Positions 12,404 to 20,651 of a DNA stretch of 25,304 nt are shown here, piece after piece. The stretch covers positions 1 through 25,304 of the IMG/VR virus record IMGVR_UViG_3300048930_000750; one strand, 5' to 3'. Made by a program: the position numbers and the translations under genes. Origin of the DNA: a virus. Each line of letters starts with the position of its first letter. Position 1 is the stretch's first letter. The notes below the pieces were generated by a model. That model was not told where the DNA came from. It did no database searches and saw only the letters and a program-made list of their open reading frames with translations.

Positions 12404-12967
12404 GTGTCGGTGAGCAGTTCTGAGGGAAAGTGCACGTGGTGCCTGACCCCGCTCCCATCGTCCCGCCGGAAGTTCTGCACGGACGAGTGCGGGCGTCGAC
12501 ATCACAGCCGGCGCCAGTACGGCGACGCCGATGGATACGGCGCAGTCCTCGCCGAGAGGCGATGCATCGACTGCGGTGGGTCGTTGCCGGGCGCCGCCAC
12601 GCAGGGGACAGGACTCCGCAAGCTCTGCCAGGACTGCAAGCGCGCTCGCTGGCGCGAGAAGTCGCAGCGCCGTCGTGATCGCAAGGCAGAGAACGGACAG
12701 ACGCCGTACGCCCGCGAAGAGATCTTCGAGCGTGACAACTGGACCTGCCAGCTCTGCGGCGACCCGGTCGACCAGACAGCGTCGTTCCCCGAGCCGCTGA
12801 TGGCGTCGATCGATCACATCGTGGCACTCGCCGACGACGGGCCTGACATCGCTGAGAACGTGCACACGGCGCACCTCATCTGCAACTGGAGCAAGGGCGG
12901 CACCGATTCGCAGCGACTGCACGGCCCGGCGGCGAACCGCTGGACCGGGTCGTACCGTGGCGACTAA
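12404..12967 (+). CDS. HNH endonuclease beside the terminase genes
   Basis: A 187-residue protein with three zinc modules: CTWC...FCTDEC (about 10-29), CIDC...LCQDC (54-78) and the HNH domain itself (about 110-172). In the latter, WTCQLCGDP supplies C115/C118, SIDHIVAL supplies D137/H138, and ENVHTAHLICNWSKG supplies N152, H157, C160 and N161. HNH proteins encoded next to terminase genes are often needed for packaging in HK97-like phages, where they stimulate terminase cleavage. The start is GTG 12404, chosen for the AAGGGGG about 8 bases upstream. It overlaps the small terminase gene by 11 bases. Confidence 0.85.
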   Translation: MSVSSSEGKCTWCLTPLPSSRRKFCTDECGRRHHSRRQYGDADGYGAVLAERRCIDCGGSLPGAATQGTGLRKLCQDCKRARWREKSQRRRDRKAENGQTPYAREEIFERDNWTCQLCGDPVDQTASFPEPLMASIDHIVALADDGPDIAENVHTAHLICNWSKGGTDSQRLHGPAANRWTGSYRGD

Positions 12968-13358
12968 GACGACCAAGCGGTCGACCACCAAGGCGACGAA
13001 GAGCCCGAAGTCATCGGTCCCCGTCGTGCAGGCCCATGTGTGCGACTGCGGGAAGGTGTGCAAGTCAGCGAGCGGTCTGGCAGCGCACCGTCGTGCCGCC
13101 CATCCGGCCCCGCCGGCGTCGGCTCCGATCGAGTCTCCGTCGGTCGCGGTGGAACGGGTGCTCGCTGACCTGGACATCACGCCGCGTCGTGCGGTGCTCG
13201 CGGCGACGGTGCGGGAGTTGGCGAAGGCGCTCGAGGACTGTGAGCCGACGGACAAGGCGAAGACGTCGAAGGAACTGACCGCCCGGATGGCTGACCTGCT
13301 CGCTGACGCTGCGCCGACGGGTGATGGCCCGGACTGGACCGAGGACGACGAGGAGTGA
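12957..13358 (+). CDS. probable small terminase subunit with a C2H2 finger
   Basis: A 133-residue protein directly before the large terminase, the canonical position of TerS. A Lys/Thr-rich N-terminus is followed by a C2H2-type finger, CGKVCKSASGLAAHRRAAH (C31, C35, H44, H49). Then come a Pro-rich linker and a helical region (VLAATVRELAKALEDC, SKELTARMADLLADA) ending in an acidic tail. TerS recognises the pac/cos site and controls TerL. The finger may supply DNA recognition. It starts at GTG 12957 and overlaps TerL as GTGA. The function is inferred from position and architecture. Confidence 0.65.
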   Translation: MATKTTKRSTTKATKSPKSSVPVVQAHVCDCGKVCKSASGLAAHRRAAHPAPPASAPIESPSVAVERVLADLDITPRRAVLAATVRELAKALEDCEPTDKAKTSKELTARMADLLADAAPTGDGPDWTEDDEE

Positions 13359-14959
13359 GCGAACACGGTCTGGTGCTCCCGAGGTGGGGCACGCGGCGCC
13401 GCACCCGTGCCGAGTGGCTCGACGCCGGCGGTGACCCGAAGGTCGGAGCGAAGGATGACGAGTGGTGGCCGACGCTCGGTCACCAGCCCGGCATCGTGGC
13501 GCGCCGGCTGAAGCTCCCACCGATGCCGCATCAGCAGCACGTATTCGACGTCGCGTTCGAGCTGGACCCGCAACCGAAGAACCCGGGCGACCTGTGGTAC
13601 TCGGAGTCGAACGTCTGGGTGATGCGCCAGTGCGGCAAGACGATGGGGATCCTGTTCCCGGTGATCGTGCACCGCTGCACGATGATGCCGCGCCGAATGG
13701 GTGGCCGTCAGCGTGCGTCGTTCACGATGCAGGACCGCCAAGAGACCCGCAAGAAGCTGGAAATCGACCTGATCCCGCAGCTCGAAGAGGCCACCGAGTC
13801 GTTCCGTCGGATCACGAACCCGAAGGCCCGCCCCGGCCGTTCGACAGCGGAGTGGAAGTCGTCGCTGAACAACGGGTCCGAGCATCTGCTGTTCGGCAAA
13901 GGCAACTACATGCTGATCGAGACGCCCTCGCTCAAGGCCGGCCACGGCGGCACCATCGACCTGAAAGCAGCCGACGAGGTTCGATTCGGTGTCGACGACC
14001 GCCTCGAAGCATCCGCCGGCCCCGCACAGATCACCCGCCGTTCGTCGCAGCTGTGGGTCGCGTCGACCGCCGGTGATGAGCGGTCGTACTACATGTGGCC
14101 GAAGGTCGTCGCCGGCCGGAACCGTGTCGAGCGCGATGACCGTGAGACGAGGGTGTGTTCGTTCGAGTGGTCGATCCCCGAAGAGGCTGATCTGCACGAC
14201 CCTGACGTCTGGCTCGAGCATCACCCGGCGGTCGGCCACACGATCGCCCTGGACGACATCCTCTCCGAGCTGCGCAAGGCGGAGGATTCCCCGGACGAAG
14301 CCAAGGTGGACACGTTTCGTCAGGAGTACGCGAACCAGTGGGTCCGGCATCCGATCATCGGTGAGCAGCAACACGACCCGCCAGTCGATCCAGAGGTCTG
14401 GGCTGTGCAGTCAGCGCCGGCACAGTCGACGTTCCCGCAGCCGTGCACCATCGGGGTGTCGGTGTCCGACGATGGGCGTACGTCGTCGGTCGCGGTGGCG
14501 TGGTGGAGCACCGACGACACCGGCACGATCGGTGTCGTCAAGATTCTCGACCATCGGCCGGGCACGTTCTGGTTGGAACGTGAACTCGAGGTGTACCGCG
14601 ACGAACACGCACCCGAGGTGTTCACCTACGACGCGGGCGGCCCGACGAACGCTGTCGCCGGCGCCATCGGCCGTGCTGCAGGGTCGACGACGGTTGATCC
14701 GATCTCGGGGCGGGCGTACACGTCGGCGTGCTCCGGGTTCGTGACCGGGTTCGTGGAGCGCCGCTACCGGCACATGAATCAGGCGTGGCTGAACGACTCG
14801 ATCGACGGGATCAGCAAGAAACAGCGCGGCGAGTCCTGGCTGTGGGACATGCAGGCGTCGATGTCCGACCCCACGCCGACAATCGCAGCCACCGTCGCGC
14901 TCCGTGCGCTCGAGATGCATAAGCCCGGGGAACCGACTCGTCCCGTCTTCGCCGCCTGA
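13355..14959 (+). CDS. terL: terminase large subunit
   Basis: A 534-residue packaging motor. The ATPase domain (about 55-330) has a Walker A variant VMRQCGKT (89-96, K95), a Walker B ending AADE (D207, E208) and the coupling motif STAG (237-240). The C-terminal RNase-H-like nuclease (about 365-520) starts with IGVSVSDDG (D372/D373), continues with FTYDAGG (D426) and has a late acidic cluster (NDSIDG). It pumps DNA into the prohead at the portal and cuts the concatemer. Its length and order fit the HK97-like siphophage type of actinophages. GTG start, GTGA overlap with the small subunit. Confidence 0.93.
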   Translation: MSEHGLVLPRWGTRRRTRAEWLDAGGDPKVGAKDDEWWPTLGHQPGIVARRLKLPPMPHQQHVFDVAFELDPQPKNPGDLWYSESNVWVMRQCGKTMGILFPVIVHRCTMMPRRMGGRQRASFTMQDRQETRKKLEIDLIPQLEEATESFRRITNPKARPGRSTAEWKSSLNNGSEHLLFGKGNYMLIETPSLKAGHGGTIDLKAADEVRFGVDDRLEASAGPAQITRRSSQLWVASTAGDERSYYMWPKVVAGRNRVERDDRETRVCSFEWSIPEEADLHDPDVWLEHHPAVGHTIALDDILSELRKAEDSPDEAKVDTFRQEYANQWVRHPIIGEQQHDPPVDPEVWAVQSAPAQSTFPQPCTIGVSVSDDGRTSSVAVAWWSTDDTGTIGVVKILDHRPGTFWLERELEVYRDEHAPEVFTYDAGGPTNAVAGAIGRAAGSTTVDPISGRAYTSACSGFVTGFVERRYRHMNQAWLNDSIDGISKKQRGESWLWDMQASMSDPTPTIAATVALRALEMHKPGEPTRPVFAA

Positions 14960-14971
14960 GGAGGTCGCCCC

Positions 14972-15112
14972 ATGCGTAGCCTCGTCGCCGGTCTGCTCGA
15001 ACTCTGCGGTGTCACCGCCGTCGTGATTGGCACCGCTCAGATCTCGTCCGCGCTCGCATGGATCACCGCCGGATCGATGGCGCTGGTCGCGGCGTGGAGG
15101 TCGAGCCAGTGA
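14972..15112 (+). CDS. small membrane protein between terminase and portal
   Basis: A 46-residue protein with a strong GAGGAGG ribosome-binding site. It is almost entirely hydrophobic: LVAGLLELCGVTAVVIGTAQ and SSALAWITAGSMALVAAW form two helices. A tiny membrane gene at this place occurs in several actinophages, but no role is known. Its stop overlaps the portal start as GTGA. Confidence 0.6.
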   Translation: MRSLVAGLLELCGVTAVVIGTAQISSALAWITAGSMALVAAWRSSQ

Positions 15113-16236
15113 TCCTGTTCAAGTCGGCCCCGAATCGGCCCGAATCCCGCTCAGATTGGTCCGATCCGAACAAGATCCCCGGCCCGTTGGACATGCGCTC
15201 GGCGCTCTCACCGGGCCCCTACGTTGCCCGCGAGTCGCTCGAGGTAGCCGCCCTGGTCGCCTGTGTCGGGATGCGTGCGGGCGCCTTCGCTCAGCTGCCG
15301 TTGAAGGCGTACCGAGACCGTGACGGCTTCGGCGAGGTCGTGCCGTCCCAGCCGGAGTTGATGGTCGCGCCGTCGGCCGCAGTGGTGCCGTCGGTGTGGA
15401 AGACGCAGATGTCGATCTCGCGTGACATCTGGGGATACGCCGCCGGCTACATCCGTGCCGTTGATGCCGCCGGCTACCCGTCGAAGGTCGACTGGCTCTG
15501 CCCCGGATCAGACATCCACGCTCACGAACACGTCGACGGCATCGACTGGCGTATCGATCATCAACCGGTCGACGCCTCGATGATCGTGCACGTACCGTCG
15601 CGGTGGGTGCTGCCTGGCCGTCCGCTCGGGATCTGCCCGCTCGAATACTCCGGCCTCGTCGACCTGGCCCGCCGGGCGCAGGCGTTCGGTCGGGACTGGT
15701 TCGTCAACGGCGCCATGCCATCGGCGATCCTGTACTCCGATAGCGAGATCTCGTCGACCGAGGCAGATTCGCTGCTCGCTCGAATGTTGCAGCGGTGGTC
15801 GCGGCGTCAGCCGGCGGTGATCGGGTCGGGGATGAAGTACGAGGCGGTGTCGGTGAAGGCCGACGAGTCGCAGTTTCTCGAGACGATGCGTCAGGTATCT
15901 GCGGACATTGCGATCTCGTTCAACCTGCCACCGGAGCGCATCAACGCCGCGACGGGTAAGGGCAACGAGTACGCCAACATCTCGCAGAACCAGCAGCAAT
16001 ACCTACTCGACTCGATCAACCCCGACCTCGTCGTGATCCAAGAGGCGCTCGGCAAGCACACGCCACGCGGGCAGTACCTGCGCTGGCAGACCGGAGCGTT
16101 CCTGCGCTCGGACCTGAAGACCCGCTACGAGTCCTACAAGGTCGGCCTCGAAGGTGAGTTCATCACCGTCGACGAAGTGCGCGCGTGGGAAGAGCTGCCA
16201 CCTCTCGGCGATGACATCGAAGGAGACATGCCATGA
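15109..16236 (+). CDS. portal protein (HK97 family)
   Basis: A 375-residue portal, forming the dodecameric ring at the head vertex through which DNA enters. Typical elements are the early helix ALVACVGMRAGAFAQLPLKA, MSISRDIWGYAAGYIRAV, then SMIVHVPSRW and LGICPLEYSGLVDLARRAQA. The stem region with RQVSADIAISFNLPPERINA and YANISQNQQQYLLDSINP follows. GTG 15109 is preferred because it overlaps the previous stop and the upstream extension from 15058 is the neighbour's DNA. It is coupled to the protease gene by ATGA. Confidence 0.92.
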   Translation: MILFKSAPNRPESRSDWSDPNKIPGPLDMRSALSPGPYVARESLEVAALVACVGMRAGAFAQLPLKAYRDRDGFGEVVPSQPELMVAPSAAVVPSVWKTQMSISRDIWGYAAGYIRAVDAAGYPSKVDWLCPGSDIHAHEHVDGIDWRIDHQPVDASMIVHVPSRWVLPGRPLGICPLEYSGLVDLARRAQAFGRDWFVNGAMPSAILYSDSEISSTEADSLLARMLQRWSRRQPAVIGSGMKYEAVSVKADESQFLETMRQVSADIAISFNLPPERINAATGKGNEYANISQNQQQYLLDSINPDLVVIQEALGKHTPRGQYLRWQTGAFLRSDLKTRYESYKVGLEGEFITVDEVRAWEELPPLGDDIEGDMP

Positions 16237-16967
16237 CGAAGGTGATCGAGCGCCGTTTGGCGTCCGGGTCGATCGAGATCCGCAAGTCCCCGGACGGCAA
16301 GACCGTCGGCGTGCGCGGCTATGCCGCCGTGTTCGACTCCGAGGCGTACGGCGAAGTGATCCGCAAGTCGGCGTTCAACCGCACCATCGCACAGCGCGAC
16401 AACGTCCGTCTCCTCGTGAACCACGAAGGGGTGCCGTTGGCATCGACGAAGTCGGGGACGATGACGATCGGTGTCGACGAGCGAGGCCAGTGGTTCGACG
16501 CCCCGGCGCTCGATCTCGCCAACCCCGACGTGCAGCGTCTCGTGTCGGCGATGGAACGAGGAGACATCGACCAGTGCTCGTTCGCCGGCTACTTCAACGA
16601 CGCCCCGGAGGTCAACGGTCTGCGCGAGGTACGCGAGGTGACCCTGGTGGACAACTCGATCGTCACCTATCCGTGGTACGAGGAGACCGAAGTCGGTCTC
16701 ACCGGTGACCGTCAGGGCGACCTCGCCCTCGTCTGTCTCCGTTCGCTGAGCCCGGAGCAGCGCACCGAGGTGCTCGCTCTGCTCGACGAGCGTGACGCCA
16801 GCGACGCCGAGACGCCCGACTCCGACGAGGAGCGAGCGTCCGAGGATCCAGACGAGCGGGAAGAGCCGCCCGTCGACGAACAGATCGATGACAGCGAACC
16901 GGCCGAGAAGGCTGCACCGCTGTCCATCTCCGAGGCTCGGGCACTGCTCGGTCTCCCTGCCACCTGA
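16233..16967 (+). CDS. prohead protease (HK97-type, S78)
   Basis: A 244-residue protease that matures the prohead by trimming scaffold and capsid N-termini. GVRGYAAVFDSEAYGEVIRK is the family's start. The catalytic His is H64 in LLVNHEGVPLAST, and the Ser is S116 in DIDQCSFAGYF, with VREVTLVDNSIVTYP following. After residue ~165 the chain becomes a long acidic tail (DSDEERASEDPDEREEPP), which could be a scaffold-like extension. The final ISEARALLGLPAT is probably helical. ATGA overlap with portal. Confidence 0.92.
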   Translation: MTKVIERRLASGSIEIRKSPDGKTVGVRGYAAVFDSEAYGEVIRKSAFNRTIAQRDNVRLLVNHEGVPLASTKSGTMTIGVDERGQWFDAPALDLANPDVQRLVSAMERGDIDQCSFAGYFNDAPEVNGLREVREVTLVDNSIVTYPWYEETEVGLTGDRQGDLALVCLRSLSPEQRTEVLALLDERDASDAETPDSDEERASEDPDEREEPPVDEQIDDSEPAEKAAPLSISEARALLGLPAT

Positions 16968-16975
16968 CGGTGGCA
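16958..16975 (+). other. 7-bp hairpin across the protease stop codon
   Basis: TGCCACC (16958-16964) and GGTGGCA (16969-16975) pair around the loop TGAC, which contains the stop codon. No T-tract follows. It may be a processing or stability element between protease and capsid. Confidence 0.45.
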
Positions 16976-17085
16976 CCAACTGACGAACCCGGAGCCTGAC
17001 CCGGAGCCGCCCAGCGGTCACCACGCAGCGCCACCACGTCGTCATCCCCCAATCCCCGAATCACCATCCGAGGAGGATGACCACC
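16976..17085. other. leader of the capsid gene
   Basis: A 110-base non-coding stretch, C-rich and poorly structured, ending in AGGAGG (17071-17076). That sequence is 9 bases from ATG 17086 and decides the capsid start. No promoter could be supported. Confidence 0.4.
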
Positions 17086-18426
17086 ATGAGCAAGAAGCTC
17101 ACCGATCTCCAGATCGCCAAGCGCGACGAGATCATCGCCCAGGGCCGCGACGTCATCGCCGCCGCCGAAGCCGAAGAGCGTGAACTCACTGACGACGAGG
17201 CTGCCATCGTGCGCGATGCCGCCGAGCGTTCGGCCGAGATCACCGCCACCATCGAGGCGACCGCATCGGTCACCCGCACCCTCGACGACCTCGTCCCGGC
17301 CAAGCGCGCCGTGGGCGGTGCAGTCGTCCGTTCCGAGCCGCTCACCTACATGGAGCGCGGCGGCAAGCACTCCCACGTCCGCGACACCGCCACCGTGGCG
17401 CTCAACCTGGCCGGCGCTTCGCAGGCCCGCGAGCGTCTCGAGCGTCACGCCGCCGAGATCGCCGTCGAACTCCGCGCCGGTGACACCGGTGACACCGCCG
17501 GTGGCACGTTCGTGCCGCCTCTGTGGGTGCTCGACGAGTTCGTCGGCACGCAGCGCGCCGGTCGTGCGACCGCGGATCTGGCCCGCCAGATGGCGTTGCC
17601 GTCCGGCACCGACGCGATCAGCATCCCGACGGTCACCACCGGGAACCTGACCGCCGTGCAGGCGACCGAGAACTCGGCGATCACGACTCGTGACATGGTC
17701 ACGGCGTCGACGACCGCCGAAGTGACCACCATCGCTGGTGGCTACGACTTCTCGATCCAACTGCTCGAGCAGTCCGCCCTCGCAGGTGGCTGGGACGCCC
17801 TCGTATACCGCGATCTGCTCGCGGACTACAACCGGGCCCTCGACGTGCAGGTGCTCTCCGGCACAGGTGCGAACAACCAGGTTCCCGGCGTCCACACGGT
17901 CGCTGGTACCACGGTGTTCGCGTCGTCGACCAGCTCGACCACGGCACAGAACCAGATCTACGCCGGCATCGCCGACGCCCTGAACCGTGTCGCCACGACC
18001 CGGTTCGAGACGCCGGAGGTCATCGTGATGCACCCGCGGCGCTGGTTCTGGCTGGCTTCGCGGTTCGACACCGCCGGCCGTCCCGTCATCGTCCCCGACG
18101 CTCAGGCAGGTCGTTCGATGCTCGCCTCGTTCGGCATCACCGCCGTGCAAGGCGTCGTCGGCACGATGCTCGGCCTCCCGGTCGTCATCGACGCCAACGT
18201 GTCGACGTCGGCTGGCACGTCGGAGGACCGCATCCTGGTATGGAAGGCGTCCGACGCCATCCTGATGGAGGGCACCCCGACCTTCGAGGTGTTCCGCACC
18301 ACCGGTGGCACCACGGACACCCTGACGGCACGTGCCCGTCTGTACAACTACGCCGCGTTCACCACGCGGTACACGACGGGCGCTGCGCTCGTCGGCGGTA
18401 CGGCCCTCTCGTCGCCGACCTTCTGA
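17086..18426 (+). CDS. major capsid protein (HK97 fold, with scaffold-like N-terminus)
   Basis: A 446-residue capsid protein. The first ~85 residues are a charged, helical delta-domain (KKLTDLQIAKRDEIIAQGRD, EAEERELTDDEAAIVRDAAE) that would act as scaffold and be removed by the neighbouring protease. The capsid domain begins near GGTFVPPLWVLDEFVG. It includes GGYDFSIQLLEQSA, LLADYNRALDVQVLSGTGAN, the P-domain-like PEVIVMHPRRWFWLASRFD and LPVVIDANV, and ends in a beta-rich tail. The start ATG 17086 is favoured over ATG 17077 because AGGAGG abuts the latter but lies 9 bases from the former. The gene is flanked by non-coding structured segments, consistent with special, high expression. Confidence 0.92.
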   Translation: MSKKLTDLQIAKRDEIIAQGRDVIAAAEAEERELTDDEAAIVRDAAERSAEITATIEATASVTRTLDDLVPAKRAVGGAVVRSEPLTYMERGGKHSHVRDTATVALNLAGASQARERLERHAAEIAVELRAGDTGDTAGGTFVPPLWVLDEFVGTQRAGRATADLARQMALPSGTDAISIPTVTTGNLTAVQATENSAITTRDMVTASTTAEVTTIAGGYDFSIQLLEQSALAGGWDALVYRDLLADYNRALDVQVLSGTGANNQVPGVHTVAGTTVFASSTSSTTAQNQIYAGIADALNRVATTRFETPEVIVMHPRRWFWLASRFDTAGRPVIVPDAQAGRSMLASFGITAVQGVVGTMLGLPVVIDANVSTSAGTSEDRILVWKASDAILMEGTPTFEVFRTTGGTTDTLTARARLYNYAAFTTRYTTGAALVGGTALSSPTF

Positions 18427-18442
18427 TCACTCTCGGGTGATC
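18425..18442 (+). other. hairpin 1 after the capsid gene
   Basis: GATCAC and GTGATC pair (6 bp) around a 6-base loop. The stem begins inside the capsid stop codon. It is the first of three consecutive hairpins. Confidence 0.5.
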
Positions 18443-18444
18443 TC

Positions 18445-18467
18445 CCGGGCGACCTGCGTTCGCCCGG
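18445..18467 (+). other. hairpin 2 after the capsid gene
   Basis: CCGGGCGA (18445-18452) pairs perfectly with TCGCCCGG (18460-18467) around a 7-base loop. The stem is GC-rich and has no T-tract. Confidence 0.55.
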
Positions 18468-18473
18468 CCGTTC

Positions 18474-18524
18474 CTCCCCGCGACCGACGACCAACGACGC
18501 AGGTGTGTCGTCGGTCGCGGGGAG
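18474..18524 (+). terminator. 18-bp hairpin 3 after the capsid gene, terminator or mRNA-stabilising element
   Basis: Arms 18474-18491 and 18507-18524 are perfectly complementary over 18 bases around a 15-base loop, starting CTCCCCGCG and ending CGCGGGGAG. This is one of the strongest hairpins I found in the window. No T-run follows, as is common for actinobacterial terminators. It separates capsid expression from the glycosyltransferase cassette, whose first gene has its own AAGGAG at 18534-18539. Confidence 0.7.
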
Positions 18525-18544
18525 CCCTGCGTCAAGGAGTCGCG

Positions 18545-19408
18545 ATGAGCGATGACCAACTGCCCTCGTGGACGCCGCTCGGCGTCGAGGAGGCTGACCT
18601 GCCCGAAGGCTTCGAGCCCGGCAAGGTGACGGTGTGCTACCTGTCCGGCACTGACGTGTCGAACGGGTTCCTGACGTCGCTGCTCGGGATGCGTGACGCC
18701 GACCGCATCAACGACTGGGGAAGGCTGGATCATCCGGCGTGGTGGATCAACCAACGCTCCGGTGTGAACGTGGCCCGCACCCGCAACTCGGTGGTGCGCA
18801 AGTTCCTTTCGGTGCGTGACCCGGCGCCCGAGTGGATGCTGATGGTCGACGCCGACATGACGTTCGACCCGCACGCCCTCGAGCTCCTGGTCCGGGCCGC
18901 GGAGTCGTCACGCGAGAATCCGGACGTCCCGGATGTGCACGTGATCGGCGGGTTGTGCGTGGCGTTCGGGAACCGTGGAGACGGCACGAACGCTGTCCGG
19001 GTGATCTCGACGATGTTCGACCCCGGTGAAGCGATGCCAGGGATCTCGGTGCCGGCGTTCACTCCGGTCGAGCCACGCGACGCGAAGGCGAAAGCGGTCC
19101 GTCAGGTGTACGGCACCGGGGCTGCGTTCCTGCTCGTTCACCGTCAGGTGCTGATCGACATCGCCGCAGCGTGCCGGACGACGTACCCGTGGTTCCGTGA
19201 GGAGATCGTCGAAGACAACCGTCCGGACGTGCACTGGACTGAGCTGAACGACCTGTGGATCTCGGAAGATCTGTTCTTCTGTATGCAGGCGCAGAGGTGC
19301 GGTTACCCGATCTTCGTGCACACCGGGGTACCGATCGGTCACGTGAAAGCGGTCGAGTTGACCGAGGAGACGTGGCGGTATCACTCGACGATGGTGGACA
19401 TGGCGTGA
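18545..19408 (+). CDS. glycosyltransferase-like protein 1 (GT-A fold)
   Basis: A 287-residue protein, first of the accessory cassette behind the capsid gene. PEWMLMVDADMTFDPHALEL contains a DAD metal/nucleotide-sugar motif. Before it, INQRSGVNVARTRNSVVRKF matches the helix that precedes DxD in phage and bacterial GT-A enzymes. YGTGAAFLLVHRQVL and WISEDLFFCMQAQRCGYPIF give the acceptor-side part with an ED pair, and IGHVKAVELTEETWRY contains the usual late metal-binding His. It would transfer a sugar from a nucleotide donor, perhaps to a virion protein. The upstream frame beyond ATG 18545 is non-coding hairpin DNA. Confidence 0.75.
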   Translation: MSDDQLPSWTPLGVEEADLPEGFEPGKVTVCYLSGTDVSNGFLTSLLGMRDADRINDWGRLDHPAWWINQRSGVNVARTRNSVVRKFLSVRDPAPEWMLMVDADMTFDPHALELLVRAAESSRENPDVPDVHVIGGLCVAFGNRGDGTNAVRVISTMFDPGEAMPGISVPAFTPVEPRDAKAKAVRQVYGTGAAFLLVHRQVLIDIAAACRTTYPWFREEIVEDNRPDVHWTELNDLWISEDLFFCMQAQRCGYPIFVHTGVPIGHVKAVELTEETWRYHSTMVDMA

Positions 19409-20055
19409 TCGACGTCATCATCCCCACCCTGGGCCGCCCGCATCGTCTCGCCGATCTGGCCGCCAACATCGACGCCACGACAGTGCACGAGCATCGCGTC
19501 GTGTTCGTCATCGAAGGGACTGACGTCGCATCCGTCGAAGCCGTCCTCGACCTCGACCTGGTGCCACTCGTGAACCGTCGCACCCCGAACTATCAGGGCG
19601 CCGTGAACACCGCCTACGCAGAGACGTCGGGGGACTGGCTGTTCTGCGGTGCCGACGATCTCGTGTTCCACGACGGCTGGGACGCCGACCTTTCTGGCGG
19701 TCGAGTGCTCGGCACGAACGACCTGTACAACGGCCACGTCCTCGCCGGCGTCCACTCCACCCATTCGCTGGTGCAGCGCAGCTACCTCGACCAGCTCGGT
19801 GGCGTGGTGGATGAGGGTCCAGGGTCGTTCCTGTTCGAGGGATACGACCACAACTTCTGTGACACCGAGTTCATCGCCACCGCCAAGATGCGCTGCGAGT
19901 TCGTCCCCCGGCTGGACAGTGTCGTCGAGCATCTTCACCCGGCCGCCGGCAAGGCCGACTTCGATGACACCTACGCCCGTTCGTTCGCCGGGTTCGACGT
20001 CGACGCCCGCCTGTTCGAGATGCGCTCCACACTGTGGGGAGCGATGTACCGATGA
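19405..20055 (+). CDS. glycosyltransferase family 2-like protein 2
   Basis: A 216-residue protein starting at GTG 19405, overlapping the previous gene (GTGA). VIDVIIPTLGRPHRLADLAA is the classic GT2 N-terminus. GAVNTAYAETSGDWLFCGAD followed by DLVF supplies the GADD (DxD-like) donor-binding motif. SHxxLVQRSYL and FEGYDHNFCDTEFIATAKMR give the ED-type acceptor region (DTEF). It is shorter than most GT2 enzymes but seems complete. It probably acts with its neighbours on a common glycan. Confidence 0.8.
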   Translation: MIDVIIPTLGRPHRLADLAANIDATTVHEHRVVFVIEGTDVASVEAVLDLDLVPLVNRRTPNYQGAVNTAYAETSGDWLFCGADDLVFHDGWDADLSGGRVLGTNDLYNGHVLAGVHSTHSLVQRSYLDQLGGVVDEGPGSFLFEGYDHNFCDTEFIATAKMRCEFVPRLDSVVEHLHPAAGKADFDDTYARSFAGFDVDARLFEMRSTLWGAMYR

Positions 20056-20651
20056 GCATCACCGTGTGCATCCCGACCATCCCTTCCCGCCGGTCGACGC
20101 TGTCACGTGCGCTGTGGCACCTGCGAGGCCAGGACTGCGACGTGCTAGTGGCGGACGGCATGGCGCCGATGGGCGACAAGCTGAACGAGATGTTCGCCAA
20201 GGCGACCACGACTCACGTCGTGTGCCTCGACGACGACGACTACCTAGGCCCGGAGCGCATCATCGACCAGGGGTTCGTGATGGCCGACTTCGTTGGCTAC
20301 CGGATCCTGTGGTTGGAGAACGGCCGCTTCGCAGGGTCGGTCGCCCACCGCGGTGACGGTGACACGACGTGGCGGACATTCGACCGTGGCGTGTCACCGA
20401 AGTGTCTGGTGCGCACCGAGATCGCCCGGGCTCACGAGTTCGGGAACCACTACACCGCCGATCGGGAATGGTCCGAAGCGGTACAGGCCGACATCGAGAC
20501 GCACACGTTCATCGACCAGCACCTGTACGTGTACGACCACTGGGACGCCCACATGGTAGGCACCACACCGGACGCCGGTCGCATCGACGCTCCGCAACGT
20601 GACGTCGGTGTGTGGCCGTTCGACGAAGGAGCAGTGACATGGCTCGTGTGA
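20052..20651 (+). CDS. glycosyltransferase-like protein 3 (GT-A fold)
   Basis: A 199-residue protein. MSITVCIPTIPSRRSTLSRAL is a GT2-type start, and THVVCLDDDDYLGPERI holds a DDDD donor-binding cluster. DRGVSPKCLVRTEIARAHEF and YTADREWSEAVQADI follow the family order. ATG 20052 overlaps the previous stop. Its 3' end overlaps the epimerase gene by 13 bases. It has no membrane helix, so it is likely cytoplasmic, acting before virion release. Confidence 0.75.
   Translation: MSITVCIPTIPSRRSTLSRALWHLRGQDCDVLVADGMAPMGDKLNEMFAKATTTHVVCLDDDDYLGPERIIDQGFVMADFVGYRILWLENGRFAGSVAHRGDGDTTWRTFDRGVSPKCLVRTEIARAHEFGNHYTADREWSEAVQADIETHTFIDQHLYVYDHWDAHMVGTTPDAGRIDAPQRDVGVWPFDEGAVTWLV

Noticed and set aside
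12200-14374. Minus-strand open frame of 724 codons
   Set aside because: It runs antisense to the HNH, TerS and TerL genes. Its length follows from the high GC and codon bias, and the product is Arg/Ala/Val-rich with no motif.
16699-18150. Minus-strand open frame of 483 codons
   Set aside because: It is antisense to the capsid gene, with low-complexity His/Gly/Arg composition.
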